Positions 38,311-48,955 of a DNA stretch of 64,000 nt are shown piece after piece; the stretch's first letter is position 1, and each line of letters starts with the position of its first letter. Source of the DNA: Colwellia psychrerythraea (GTDB lineage Bacteria; Pseudomonadota; Gammaproteobacteria; Enterobacterales; Alteromonadaceae); the NCBI GenBank assembly GCA_002163005.1, contig MAAF01000106.1:1-64000 (forward strand). The letters run 5' to 3'. The notes below the pieces were generated by a model. It had not been told where the DNA came from. It made no database searches and saw only the letters and a list, made by a program, of their open reading frames with translations. The position numbers and the translations under genes are program-made.

Positions 38311-39510
38311 TTATCCTTGGTCTTTATTTTTGCTTAACCATAGTGACAGTGTTAGGCGTTCTTCTTCTGTCATTTGGGTTTTGTTCATAAACGGCATGTC
38401 TTTGGAGTTGACTACACGGGCTTCAATTCTGGGTGCCCATTGTTTGATAGAAGCCATGTCTGAAAAAATAACGCCACCTTGAGGTGATGTAAATACATCA
38501 TCAGTTGGTGCTTCTGAATGACAGGCACTACAACGGGTTTCAATAATATGTTGTACTTGCGCATTAGTAACACCTTGCTGTTTTTGTTCAGCGGAGAGTT
38601 CAACCGTCTTTGGAGCAATAGCGTAGGCAAGCACAATAGTGGCGAGAATTGAGCTCACTAGTACCATAGGTTTTTGTTTACCAAAATGACGTAAAACAAA
38701 ATACTGACGCACGGCTGCAGTGATTAATATGATGGCCATCAACACTAACCAATTTGCACTATGGTTATAGGTAATTGGGTAATGATTTGAAATCATAATA
38801 AACAACACGGGTAAGGTGATATAGGTGTTGTGCGTTGAGCGTAATTTGGCGTTAAGGCCATATTTAGAGTCAGGTGTAGCACCTTCTTCTACTGCTTTTA
38901 CTAAGGCACGCTGTGATGGCATGATGCCGAAAAACACATTACCAGCCATGATGGTACCTAAAATAGCTCCCATATGCATGTAAGCACCACGGGCGCTAAA
39001 TACTTGGGTTAAGCCGTAAGACAGAGCAGTTGCAATAATAAATAAAATAAGGGCCAATACTAAGCCATGGTCTTTAAGTTTAGTACGTACTAATAACTCA
39101 TAACTACCGACACCAATAACAATTGAGCCTAGTCCTAAGCCAATAGCTTGCCATTGGGTTAACTCTTTTACGCGAGGGTCAATTAGATAAGACTCAGCGC
39201 CAACATAGAACATAAGCGAGAGTAGTAAGAAACCTGTGATCCAAGTGGTATAAGCTTCCCACTTAAACCAATGTAATGTGGTTGGCATTTTAGGTGGCGC
39301 TAATTTATATTTTGCTACTTCATAAAAACCACCACCATGAATGGCCCAAAGGTCACCAGAAATGCCTTTATCAGCTTTTTCTTCGGGTGGCTTTTCAAGA
39401 TGGTTATCTAACCAAACAAAATAAAATGATGCACCGATCCAAGCGATACCAACGATAAGATGTGCGAAGCGAATGATTAAATTTAACCACTCAGTAATAT
39501 ACGGGTCCAT
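38311..39510 (-). CDS. puuD: urate hydroxylase PuuD-like (membrane domain plus C-terminal cytochrome c)
   Basis: MDPYITEWLNLIIRFAHLIVGIAWIGASFYFVWLDN...; C-terminal heme motif CSACH. Confidence 0.92.
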   Translation of the reverse strand: MDPYITEWLNLIIRFAHLIVGIAWIGASFYFVWLDNHLEKPPEEKADKGISGDLWAIHGGGFYEVAKYKLAPPKMPTTLHWFKWEAYTTWITGFLLLSLMFYVGAESYLIDPRVKELTQWQAIGLGLGSIVIGVGSYELLVRTKLKDHGLVLALILFIIATALSYGLTQVFSARGAYMHMGAILGTIMAGNVFFGIMPSQRALVKAVEEGATPDSKYGLNAKLRSTHNTYITLPVLFIMISNHYPITYNHSANWLVLMAIILITAAVRQYFVLRHFGKQKPMVLVSSILATIVLAYAIAPKTVELSAEQKQQGVTNAQVQHIIETRCSACHSEAPTDDVFTSPQGGVIFSDMASIKQWAPRIEARVVNSKDMPFMNKTQMTEEERLTLSLWLSKNKDQG

Positions 39511-39861
39511 AGTCTTTCCTTTTGTACGCCTACCTTGGGTAAACGTTTTATAATTTTATGTTTTTATGACTAGTTAATTAAATTTTTACTTAACTCATGC
39601 TTTATTAAATACAGTTTTTATAAAGCATAGTTTGTAAGTGATATTGCCTTAGCCCCGCGCTAGGCAACCGCCTGTTAGATGTAGTACTGGTATTTTTATT
39701 AACTTCTTAACTTTTAGCCAGTGAAGCGTTTTAATCTAGCATTAGTGAATTAGTTGATGACTGAAGTTTGTGAGTACAAAGAAGAAGCACGGAATTTATA
39801 ACTATAAATGAGTACTTCTGATGCCGTATTCACAGATTTCAGGTATTAAATAATTTGTTAA

Positions 39862-41211
39862 TTAAACTTTCTCACCCATTATATGGGTAGCTTTAACGTG
39901 TCTATCGTCACCTAGCATGCTCAACACGAACAATTTTTCGGTTAAGGTTTTACAGCGTTTGATGCGTACATCCATTAAAGGGGTTGCTTGATAATCAAGC
40001 ACGATAAAGTCAGCTTCAGCGCCTTGGGCAAAGTTACCAATCGTCCCTTCTAAATCTAAGGCAATAGCGCCACCTAAGGTTGCTAAATATAATGATTTGT
40101 ATGGGCTTAATTTATCACCACGTAATTGCTGGGTTTTATAACCTTCGTTGAGAGTGGTCAACATAGAGAAACTACTGCCAGCGCCAATGTCAGTGCCTAA
40201 CCCCACATTCACATCAAAGGCTTCCGCTTGTTTTAAGTTAAAACAACCGCTACCTAAAAATAAGTTTGAGGTCGGGCAAAAGGCAATGGCTGAATTGGTA
40301 TCACTTAAGCGCTGGCATTCATGATCGTGCAAATGTACACCGTGAGCAAAAACACTACGGCGGCCTAATAAACTGCTTTTATCGTACACATCAAGATAAC
40401 CGTTACTGTCTGGGAATAATTCACTAACCCAAGCAATTTCATCTTTGTTTTCAGATAAATGGGTATGTAAATAAACACTAGGATATTCTTTTAATAACTC
40501 ACCGGCTTTATTAAGTTGTTCCGTTGAACAGGTAGGGGCAAAACGTGGCGTTACCGCATATTGTAATCTGTCGGTGTTATGCCATTTTTCAATGAGCGCT
40601 TTGCTGTCGGTATAGCCTGATTCAACAGTATCTGATAAATCATCAGGACAGTTTTGATTCATCAGTACTTTACCGCAAATCATGCGTAACTTTTTCTGTT
40701 GAGCGACGGTAAAAAAGGCTTCAACAGATTCTTTATGTACTGTGCCAAATACTAATGCTGTGGTGGTACCGGCATCTAATAATTGGCTTAAGAAAAATTC
40801 AGCAACACGTTTACCGTGTTCAATATCAGCAAATTGCTTTTCTTCAGGGAAGGTGTAGTTTTCTAACCACTCGAGTAATTGTTCGCCGTAAGAGGCGACC
40901 ATTTCGGATTGTGCATAATGTACATGAGTATCAATAAACCCAGGCATGATTAGGCCATTGTCATATTGAGTAACGACAACGTCGGCGGGTAACGTTTTCA
41001 GTAAATCCTTGGCGTTAGCTAAGGTTTCAACTAAGCCATTGTTGATGACTAATAGTCCATCTTCAAAGTACTGATAACTCTCTTCTTCTGATACTTTGGC
41101 GGGATCCGCTAAAAAGTGCAGTACTTCGCCACGATATGCTTTGCGGCCGGTACTTGTAGCTTTACTTATTGCTTCACTCGTTGAAGAAGTGTTTGCAGTG
41201 TTGTTCGACAT
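39862..41211 (-). CDS. guaD: guanine deaminase
   Basis: MPGFIDTHVHYAQSEM, HTHLSEN, GLGTDIGAGSSFSML. Confidence 0.93.
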   Translation of the reverse strand: MSNNTANTSSTSEAISKATSTGRKAYRGEVLHFLADPAKVSEEESYQYFEDGLLVINNGLVETLANAKDLLKTLPADVVVTQYDNGLIMPGFIDTHVHYAQSEMVASYGEQLLEWLENYTFPEEKQFADIEHGKRVAEFFLSQLLDAGTTTALVFGTVHKESVEAFFTVAQQKKLRMICGKVLMNQNCPDDLSDTVESGYTDSKALIEKWHNTDRLQYAVTPRFAPTCSTEQLNKAGELLKEYPSVYLHTHLSENKDEIAWVSELFPDSNGYLDVYDKSSLLGRRSVFAHGVHLHDHECQRLSDTNSAIAFCPTSNLFLGSGCFNLKQAEAFDVNVGLGTDIGAGSSFSMLTTLNEGYKTQQLRGDKLSPYKSLYLATLGGAIALDLEGTIGNFAQGAEADFIVLDYQATPLMDVRIKRCKTLTEKLFVLSMLGDDRHVKATHIMGEKV

Positions 41212-41323
41212 ATTTCTTAACCTATTACTTATTGAATTTTACTATTACTGGGTGTTGTACTGTTTTTCACGGCTTAATACCGCGCTATCTATTTACTATT
41301 TCACTCATGAAGTCTTCACCGCT

Positions 41324-41839
41324 TTATTGCTTAGCCGCTAATGTGATCACAAGCGAACCGTCGAGCTTTTCAACATCACAGTTATCACCTTCTCCGCCGC
41401 GATCGACCACGAGAAAGTCACTCACTTCATTAAGCGCTAAACAAAAGTGATGCCAAGTACCTTTATTATAGTTAACGCCTTGTTCACCGCTGGCTAAAAA
41501 AACTTCGATTTTTGTGGTATCAAGCTCGCCTGCTGGCGCAACTACAATCACATAAGGTTGTTTACCCATTGGGATAAATGCTTGGCTACCTAATGGATGG
41601 CGTTCCATCATTTCGATCGGTAAAGGAAAAGCCAGTGGGGTAGAACGAAAAATATTAAGCAAGGTTTTACCCTGTTGCTCAGCAACATCAACGTTGGCAA
41701 GATTGTGATAACGCATAGTGTGGCCATCATTAATGGCGAAATGTTCAGCACTTTCGGACACTGAAATAACATCCCCATAAGCGGAGAAATTCTCTGCCGT
41801 TAGCTTTTTGGGTACAACATTAATGATTTTACTGCTCAT
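41324..41839 (-). CDS. allA: ureidoglycolate lyase
   Basis: LTAENFSAYGDVI...LNIFRSTPLAFPLPIEMMERHPLGSQAFIPM...GVNYNKGTWHH. Confidence 0.93.
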   Translation of the reverse strand: MSSKIINVVPKKLTAENFSAYGDVISVSESAEHFAINDGHTMRYHNLANVDVAEQQGKTLLNIFRSTPLAFPLPIEMMERHPLGSQAFIPMGKQPYVIVVAPAGELDTTKIEVFLASGEQGVNYNKGTWHHFCLALNEVSDFLVVDRGGEGDNCDVEKLDGSLVITLAAKQ

Positions 41840-41861
41840 CTTAATCTCTCGGTTAATTGTG

Positions 41862-41893
41862 ATACCAATCGGACTAATTAATCCGTTTGGTAT
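41862..41893. repeat. REP/MITE-like inverted repeat element, copy B
   Basis: ATACCAATCGGACTAATTAATCCGTTTGGTAT; reverse complement equals copy A core minus 12 bp. Confidence 0.75.
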
Positions 41894-41974
41894 TTATATT
41901 CTTCTACTGGCTTGAAACTGTTTTTCTAATTATTGCAGGCTCATAACTCAAAGCCGATTATTGATACTTTTCGA

Positions 41975-42322
41975 TTAACTACCACGGTATGTTGAATAAC
42001 CATAAGCGGTTAACAGCAATGGAATATGGTAATGCGTACCGCTGGCGTCAATTTCAAAAACAATATCAACGTAGGGGTAAAACCCTGCTTCGTTGTTCGC
42101 TTTAAAATAAACAGCTGTGGCAAAATGCATACGGTAAACACCCGCTGATAATTTTTCATCCGCAGCTAATAAACCGGGTAAACGACCGTCAGCATTAGTA
42201 ACGCCGCCGTTTATCTCATTCCAGCCTTCGCCGTCTTGAGCAAACAAAGTAATAGGTACGTTTTGTGCTGGTAAACCACGGGTAGTATCAAGTATGTGGG
42301 TAGTAATTTGACTCATTGTCAT
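41975..42322 (-). CDS. uraH: 5-hydroxyisourate hydrolase
   Basis: ITTHILDTTRGLPAQNVPITLFAQ...HYHIPLLLTAYGYSTYRGS C-terminal signature. Confidence 0.95.
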   Translation of the reverse strand: MTMSQITTHILDTTRGLPAQNVPITLFAQDGEGWNEINGGVTNADGRLPGLLAADEKLSAGVYRMHFATAVYFKANNEAGFYPYVDIVFEIDASGTHYHIPLLLTAYGYSTYRGS

Positions 42323-42366
42323 TCCTTAAAAGATAGCCTTAAATTTATCTTAACTGGTTCAGGGGA

Positions 42367-42891
42367 CTAGCCTTCAGCTAATGCTTTATCAATACGCAGT
42401 TGAAAAATTTTACGTTGTTCTTCAGCAGCATTAACGAGCTCTTGCGTTTTGTTATTTGGTAGACGTGCTTGTAATAAATCAGACATTTGTTTAGCACTTT
42501 TACCGGTTGCACACACGATAAAGATAAAGCCGAATTTTTCCTCATAGTCGCTATTACCTTGAGAAAGCACTTCAAGTACATCGTCGTTGGCTTCTTTAAC
42601 TAGACCTTGCTCGTTACCTGCCAATTCTTTGGTATTTGCATACTTAGCACGCAAACTACTTACATCACCAATTTTCGGGTGACCTTCAAATGCTTCAAAA
42701 TAATCTTGTTCAGATAAACCTTGCCACGCATTATTAGCGGCTTTTTTTATTGCTAGCGCGGAAGAAAATGGACGCGCTTCAACCATTTTTTTTACCCAAG
42801 TACTTGAGGTACAACATTGCATAAATGTGTGGTTAGCTTCTGCTGCTGGTAGTTGGTTTAAATTTTCTAATATCATTTTCATATCCTTCAC
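42367..42891 (-). CDS. uraD: OHCU decarboxylase
   Basis: FEGHPKIGDVSSLRAKYANTKELAGNEQGLV...FGFIFIVCATGKSA. Confidence 0.93.
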   Translation of the reverse strand: MKDMKMILENLNQLPAAEANHTFMQCCTSSTWVKKMVEARPFSSALAIKKAANNAWQGLSEQDYFEAFEGHPKIGDVSSLRAKYANTKELAGNEQGLVKEANDDVLEVLSQGNSDYEEKFGFIFIVCATGKSAKQMSDLLQARLPNNKTQELVNAAEEQRKIFQLRIDKALAEG

Positions 42892-42938
42892 TATTAAGTA
42901 ACGGTATTTTAATTAAATACCACCACTAAGCGCGTTAA

Positions 42939-44006
42939 CTAACCTTGGCGGTTACCAAAAACACGCATACGAGAAATACCACCATCTGGGAAGATGCTTA
43001 AACGTACATGAGTAAAAGGTTGATCTTTTTCAGTGATGATTTCTTTAGTGAATAAATGTTCACGATGCGCATATAATTTAGTACTTGGAATAATTGGAGT
43101 CCAAGTTACGCTTACTGCGCCATCAGCAAAATCATCGCTATCGCTAATACAGCCTTCAAGTTTGAAGGTATCAGGGAAGTTACCCTTAAAGTGACAAGTA
43201 TCTATGATGACTTTATTAACACTACCGGTAGCGGCAAGTTTTACAATTGACCAATCTGGACCTGGATCACGACGACGCTTAGTTTCCCAACCGTCACCCA
43301 TGTTCACACCACGACCAGGCATAATGAGGTTGTTTTTATCACTGAAAAACATATCGCTTACTAACAACGCTTTAGCGCCATTTTTAATTGAAGCTAAGTC
43401 AATGAGTTCACCGTCAACAAAATCATTCCAGTTAACTGCGGCTTCACCGTAAACACGGAAACGCGCAATACCACCATCAGGGAACATGGTTAAACGTACG
43501 TGAGTAAAAGCAGTATTATTTGCCTTTTTTTCAGAGTCGAGGACAAAAAGATTTTGGCTATGCGCTTTAACGTCAGTTGCTGAAAAAATTGTCTGCCAAA
43601 CGGTATCTTTGTTTGGTTGAACTTCACTTACACAAGCTTCAACAGATACTTTTTCTGGCGCGTTACCACGGAAGTAGTTGGTGTCGATATCAAAGGCGCG
43701 GATAACACCACTGATACCTAAACGGATAATACACCAATCTGAATCACGACCATTATTACGACCATAACTTCTGCGTGATTCCCAACCGTCCATCCATTTA
43801 CCACGTTCAGTAAATTTCTCTTCGATAAAAATACCACGACCTACTTTTAATAAGTTTTCCATTTCTGCGAAGAAATCATCACTACATGAAAGTGTTTCGC
43901 CACCTACTTTTTCACTGGCTAAATCTACATAATGAGTTTTTAATTTTTGCTCTAATATCGCTTCTTCTGCCGACAATTTGTTTTGTGCTAACCAATCTTC
44001 AATCAT
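42939..44006 (-). CDS. alc: allantoicase
   Basis: Duplicated allantoicase domain (GKWMDGWESRRSYGRNNGRDSDWCIIRLG; NMGDGWETKRRRDPGPDWSIVKL). Confidence 0.94.
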   Translation of the reverse strand: MIEDWLAQNKLSAEEAILEQKLKTHYVDLASEKVGGETLSCSDDFFAEMENLLKVGRGIFIEEKFTERGKWMDGWESRRSYGRNNGRDSDWCIIRLGISGVIRAFDIDTNYFRGNAPEKVSVEACVSEVQPNKDTVWQTIFSATDVKAHSQNLFVLDSEKKANNTAFTHVRLTMFPDGGIARFRVYGEAAVNWNDFVDGELIDLASIKNGAKALLVSDMFFSDKNNLIMPGRGVNMGDGWETKRRRDPGPDWSIVKLAATGSVNKVIIDTCHFKGNFPDTFKLEGCISDSDDFADGAVSVTWTPIIPSTKLYAHREHLFTKEIITEKDQPFTHVRLSIFPDGGISRMRVFGNRQG

Positions 44007-44149
44007 TTTTTTTCTCCAGTTACTGCATTGTCAGGCAAGCCTTTGTCGACTCTGATACATTGCGTGAATGTTAATTTTCTTCTTTTTCGAGTAAGTATTT
44101 TTTATTAATTTTTTCTATAATATTAAGTGTTAAGTATTTTTTAAAAGCC

Positions 44150-45517
44150 TTATAACTGACCTTTAAGTAACGGTCGACCTATAGGTGAATTAATGAATTC
44201 ATCTTGCTGATAAACATGAAAACCACGGACAAAGGTATGGTTTACTTGACCAAATACCTTACGACCCGCATAGGGGGTAATGTTGTGTTTGTGTTTGATC
44301 ATTTCGGTGGTAATGGTGTACTCAATCGTTGGATCAAACACACAAAAATCTGCATGATTGCCTACTTTAATGGCACCTTTAACACTGTCTAAGCCAGCAA
44401 ATTTAGCTGTTTCTTGTGACATCAATCGCGCTAGATCTACCAAGGAAAAACCACGGTCTTTGGCTTCAGTCCAAATTAAAGACAGACCAAATTGCAGTGC
44501 TGAAATGCCACCCCATGCTTTTTCAATATCACCGGTATCAATATGTTTTAGTTCAGGTGTACAAGGAGAGTGATCAGAAACGATAAAGTCTAAGCGACCA
44601 TCGGTAACGGCTTGCCATAAGTGCTCACGGTTTTTGTTTTCACGAATTGGCGGACAACATTTGAATAACGTTTTGCCATCAGGAATGTTTTCAGAAGCAA
44701 TGGTTAAATAATGCGGACAGGTTTCCGCAGTAAAACGTAAACCGTCTGCTTTTGCTTGCGCAATAGTGCTTAACGCTTCATCAGAAGATAAATGCACGAT
44801 ATGAACTTTACAGTTATCACCAGCTTCTTTTGATTCACGGGCCATATCTACCATTAGAGAAATAGCGTTATTTTCCCAACTTTTTGGCCGTGATTCTAAG
44901 AAAGAGTCGTATTCTTTAGTGATTTTAACGTCATCAAAATGACCACAGTCAAGCTCTGCGTGAATCAAATAAGGCACATCATGTTTAGCTAAAATAGGCA
45001 TAGCAGCGCGCATATCTTTTGCTTCAACAGGTGGAAACTCTTCGATACCTGAATCAATTAAAAACGATTTTACCCCTAAAACACCTGCGTTTAGTAAATC
45101 ATCAAGTTCATCAATATTATCGGGGATAACACCACCCCAAAAACCACAATCTACCCAAAGTTTGTCGTCAACAGAGTCGAGTTTTTCTTGAAAAGCGGCT
45201 TTCGTTGTCGTAACTGGGATACAGTTTAATGGCATATCTACTAAGGCGGTGATACCACCTGCAGCAGCTGCTTGAGTTGCAGTATTAAAACCTTCCCACT
45301 CAGTACGACCAGGTTCATTAATATGAACGTGAGAGTCGACCAAACCAGGCATGATCACTTGTTCACCAAAGTCTTTAACTTCGCAGTTTAATGCTTGGCC
45401 GTAAGGGTGAATAGCATGAATCAGCTGGTCTTTTATTTCGACGCAGGCAGCGATCATTTCGCTCTGCTCACCAGCATGGACAATAACTTTTTTACTTTGC
45501 AGGGCAAAATGAGACAC
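44150..45517 (-). CDS. allB: allantoinase
   Basis: VMPGLVDSHVHINEPGRTEWEGFNTATQAAAAGGITALVDMPLN...DFIVSDHSPCTPELK. Confidence 0.95.
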   Translation of the reverse strand: MSHFALQSKKVIVHAGEQSEMIAACVEIKDQLIHAIHPYGQALNCEVKDFGEQVIMPGLVDSHVHINEPGRTEWEGFNTATQAAAAGGITALVDMPLNCIPVTTTKAAFQEKLDSVDDKLWVDCGFWGGVIPDNIDELDDLLNAGVLGVKSFLIDSGIEEFPPVEAKDMRAAMPILAKHDVPYLIHAELDCGHFDDVKITKEYDSFLESRPKSWENNAISLMVDMARESKEAGDNCKVHIVHLSSDEALSTIAQAKADGLRFTAETCPHYLTIASENIPDGKTLFKCCPPIRENKNREHLWQAVTDGRLDFIVSDHSPCTPELKHIDTGDIEKAWGGISALQFGLSLIWTEAKDRGFSLVDLARLMSQETAKFAGLDSVKGAIKVGNHADFCVFDPTIEYTITTEMIKHKHNITPYAGRKVFGQVNHTFVRGFHVYQQDEFINSPIGRPLLKGQL

Positions 45518-45600
45518 CTTGCTTCTCCTTTAAATTTGATAAACGTGAACGTTTTGAATACTTAGACCAATGGTATTATTTATATGGGTACACAAACGGG

Positions 45601-46497
45601 CTAACTGACTTCTTCAGTCATTAAGCTTTTTAATTCGTGCCAAGCGATACCTTGTTTAGTGCTTTGTGGTTTGGCATCTTTTTGCTTATTGGCACCGGGA
45701 TTAGCTAAGGCTTGTGACGCTAACTCTTTCTGATACAGTTGAATAATTTCACCAGCGACTGACACCGCTACTTCCATCGGTAACTTACCTTGTACTTGCG
45801 GTAAACCGATTGGACAGTTCATCTTTTCTACTAAGCTTTTAGCAATATCACGGTGTTGAAATCGTTGTTGAAAACGACGCCATTTGGTATCAGAGGCAAT
45901 CAAACCTAAATAAGCAAAGTCAGCGCGTTTTAAAATATTGTGGCTGATCTCAAAATCCAGTTGATGGTTATGCGTCATGACAATGTAATAACTATTCGCT
46001 GGCATGAGAGCAACTTCTTCGGCCGGATTATCACTGACGAGTGTGGTGACATTATGATAATTGCCCGCGTCATCGGGGAATTGCTCCGCACGGCTATCAA
46101 CCCAAGTAATGCTGCACGGTAAGCCAGCAAGAATAGGCATTAGTGCTTTACCCACATGACCTGCGCCAAACAGCATGATATTGACACCACTGGCGCTAAA
46201 ACTTTCAAACAATACGCTAGCATTACCACCACAACATTGACCAAGTTGTGCACCTAACTGAAAATGTTCTAGCTGTTGGCAATCATCACCAGCCATTAAC
46301 AGCTGGTGTGCATGTTTAATCACTTTATGTTCAAGATGTCCGCCACCTATGGTGTCAAAAAGATCATCATGGGTTATCACCATTTTGGTGCCACTATTAC
46401 GCGGTGTTGAACCTGTTACCCCAACAATTGTCGCGATAACATAGGCTTTGCCTTGTTTGTTCAATTGGTGTGCTGCACCGGTCCAATTCATTTTCAT
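45601..46497 (-). CDS. xdhC: xanthine dehydrogenase accessory protein XdhC (likely start at internal MKMNW)
   Basis: YVIATIVGVTGSTPRNSGTKMVI...DTIGGGHLEHK...FGAGHVGKALMPIL. Confidence 0.93.
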   Translation of the reverse strand: MKMNWTGAAHQLNKQGKAYVIATIVGVTGSTPRNSGTKMVITHDDLFDTIGGGHLEHKVIKHAHQLLMAGDDCQQLEHFQLGAQLGQCCGGNASVLFESFSASGVNIMLFGAGHVGKALMPILAGLPCSITWVDSRAEQFPDDAGNYHNVTTLVSDNPAEEVALMPANSYYIVMTHNHQLDFEISHNILKRADFAYLGLIASDTKWRRFQQRFQHRDIAKSLVEKMNCPIGLPQVQGKLPMEVAVSVAGEIIQLYQKELASQALANPGANKQKDAKPQSTKQGIAWHELKSLMTEEVS

Positions 46498-46534
46498 GAT
46501 GATATTCCTATTACTGTGCGTATTAAGGGGCGAA

Positions 46535-48955
46535 TTACTTCGCCGAGCCTGCTTGTGCTTGAATTGCTTTGGCAGCTTCAACAGCAAACAACACCCGTTC
46601 TGGTGTCGCTGGTGTATCTAGTGCAGGACTAGTTTTGTAATCATTAACACTGGCAACAGCATCTTTCAGTGCTGCCCAAACTGACATACCTAACATAAAT
46701 GGTGGCTCACCAACTGCTTTTGAATTGTAGATAGTGTGCTCACGGTTTGGTGCATCGGGCACTAAAGCAACACGGAAATCTTTAGGTGCATCGTTAATTG
46801 CCGGGATTTTGTAGGTCGCTGGATTGTTTGAAAGTAAACGACCTTGTTCATTCCATACTAATTCTTCAGTAGTTAACCAACCCATACCTTGAACAAAAGC
46901 TCCTTCAATTTGACCAATATCAATTGCTGGGTTAATTGAGTGACCAACATCTTGTAAAATATCCGTACGTAAGGTTTTGTATTCACCCGTTAAGGTATCA
47001 ATGATAACTTCTGATACAGCGGCACCCGTTGCATAGTAGAAGAACGGACGACCTTTACCGGTTGCACGGTCAAAATGGATTTTAGGTGTTTTATAAAAAC
47101 CAGTAGAAGATAAAGATACTCGGCCCATGTAAGCTATTTGTGAGAACTCAGCGAAAGAGAACGTTTGCTCACCGACAATGACATTGTTGTTTTCAAATTG
47201 AACTTGTCCTGCTTCAACGCCATATTTCTCACAAGCAAAGTCAATGAGACGTTGTTTGATGGTTTTAGCCGCCGCTTCTGCCGCTTTACCATTTAAGTCA
47301 GTACCTGAAGAGGCTGCTGTTGGTGATGAGTTTGGCACCTTATCGGTACGTGCAGATGAAATAGCAATAGTATCAACATCAACTTTGAATTCTTCAGCAA
47401 CAATTTGCGCTACTTTAATATTCAAACCTTGACCCATTTCACTACCACCGTGGCTTAAGTGAATTGTGCCATCAGTGTAAACGTGAACAAGGGCACCGGC
47501 TTGGTTCAAATGCTGAACCGTGAATGAAATACCAAATTTAACTGGCGTTAATGAGATACCTTTTTTCAAGATACTGCTATTAGCGTTATATTCAGTGATC
47601 GCTTTACGACGGGCTTGGTAATCAGAACTTTCTTCTAATGACTCAATGATCTCGCTTAAGTTATTATGCTCAACTTCTTGATGATAGTGCGTTACGTTAC
47701 GATCATCTTTACCATATAAGTTAATTTTACGAATTTCTAATGGATCTTTACCCAGATGACGAGCAATTTCATCCATCACCATTTCAATGGTCATCATGCC
47801 TTGAGGACCACCAAAACCACGATAAGCGGTATGCGAAACGGTGTTTAGTTTGCAGCGATTACCGGTAATGGTTGCTTGATCTAAGTAATAAGCATTGTCT
47901 GAATGGAACATCGCTCTATCAACAATGGCATCGGATAAATCTGGTGAGTAACCACAGTTACCATTAACTTCGATGTTAATACCTTTGATTTGACCATCTT
48001 TGTCAAAACCTACGGTGTAGTTATTTTCAAAAGGGTGACGTTTACCTGTCATCACCATATCGTCCAACCGTGCTAACTTAAACTTAACTGGGCGTTTAGT
48101 TACATTTGCCAATAAGGCTGCGATACATGCCCAAGGTGCTGCTTGTGTTTCTTTACCACCGAAACCACCACCCATGCGGCGCATATCAACTAATACTTTG
48201 TTTAGTGGTATGTCTAAAACTTCAGCCACTAACTTTTGTACTTCACTTGGATGTTGGGAAGAGGTGAAGATATTCATACCGCCATCTTCGGTCGGCTCAG
48301 CAGTTGATACTTGCCCTTCAAGATACATATGTTCTTGACCACCAACTTTGATTTCACCCGATAATTGATGTTCTGCAGCTGCAATAGCCGATTCAGAATC
48401 ACCACGTTTCATGGTAAATGGTGGACGAACAAAGTTTTGTTTCGCTAACGCGTCTTTTACCGTAAGCACGGCCTCAAGCTCTTGATACTCAATTTTTGCT
48501 AATTTAGCCGCTTTACGAGCAAGATCAAAACTTGTTGCCGCTACAGCAAAGAGAGGCTGACCAATAAATTCAACCTTACCAATGGCTAGTACTGGGTCAC
48601 CGGGAAATACTGGGCCGATATCGGTATGGCCAGGTACATCTTCAACAGTAATTACTGCGACTACACCTTCCGAGGCTTTAACGGCTGATAAGTCCATTGA
48701 AATGATGTTAGCGTGGGCAACTGTACTTTGACCTACGGCAGCATGTAACTCACCACGAAGTGATGGACGGTCATCAACATAAATCGCTTCACCCGCGACG
48801 TGTTTGTCGGCACTGTCATGTTTTTTCGAACGACCTACGCCACCTAAGCCAACATTTTTTTGTCCGTTAACAACACTTTTGTCCGTGTTCGTTTTTACCT
48901 TTTGGGTATCGGCTTTTTTTACATCAAACTTTTCTACATTAATAAGGCTACGCAT
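46535..48955 (-). CDS. xdhB: xanthine dehydrogenase molybdopterin-binding subunit
   Basis: VEFIGQPLFAVAA, RRMGGGFGGKE, TAYRGFGGPQGM, GGSEMGQGL. Confidence 0.95.
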   Translation of the reverse strand: MRSLINVEKFDVKKADTQKVKTNTDKSVVNGQKNVGLGGVGRSKKHDSADKHVAGEAIYVDDRPSLRGELHAAVGQSTVAHANIISMDLSAVKASEGVVAVITVEDVPGHTDIGPVFPGDPVLAIGKVEFIGQPLFAVAATSFDLARKAAKLAKIEYQELEAVLTVKDALAKQNFVRPPFTMKRGDSESAIAAAEHQLSGEIKVGGQEHMYLEGQVSTAEPTEDGGMNIFTSSQHPSEVQKLVAEVLDIPLNKVLVDMRRMGGGFGGKETQAAPWACIAALLANVTKRPVKFKLARLDDMVMTGKRHPFENNYTVGFDKDGQIKGINIEVNGNCGYSPDLSDAIVDRAMFHSDNAYYLDQATITGNRCKLNTVSHTAYRGFGGPQGMMTIEMVMDEIARHLGKDPLEIRKINLYGKDDRNVTHYHQEVEHNNLSEIIESLEESSDYQARRKAITEYNANSSILKKGISLTPVKFGISFTVQHLNQAGALVHVYTDGTIHLSHGGSEMGQGLNIKVAQIVAEEFKVDVDTIAISSARTDKVPNSSPTAASSGTDLNGKAAEAAAKTIKQRLIDFACEKYGVEAGQVQFENNNVIVGEQTFSFAEFSQIAYMGRVSLSSTGFYKTPKIHFDRATGKGRPFFYYATGAAVSEVIIDTLTGEYKTLRTDILQDVGHSINPAIDIGQIEGAFVQGMGWLTTEELVWNEQGRLLSNNPATYKIPAINDAPKDFRVALVPDAPNREHTIYNSKAVGEPPFMLGMSVWAALKDAVASVNDYKTSPALDTPATPERVLFAVEAAKAIQAQAGSAK

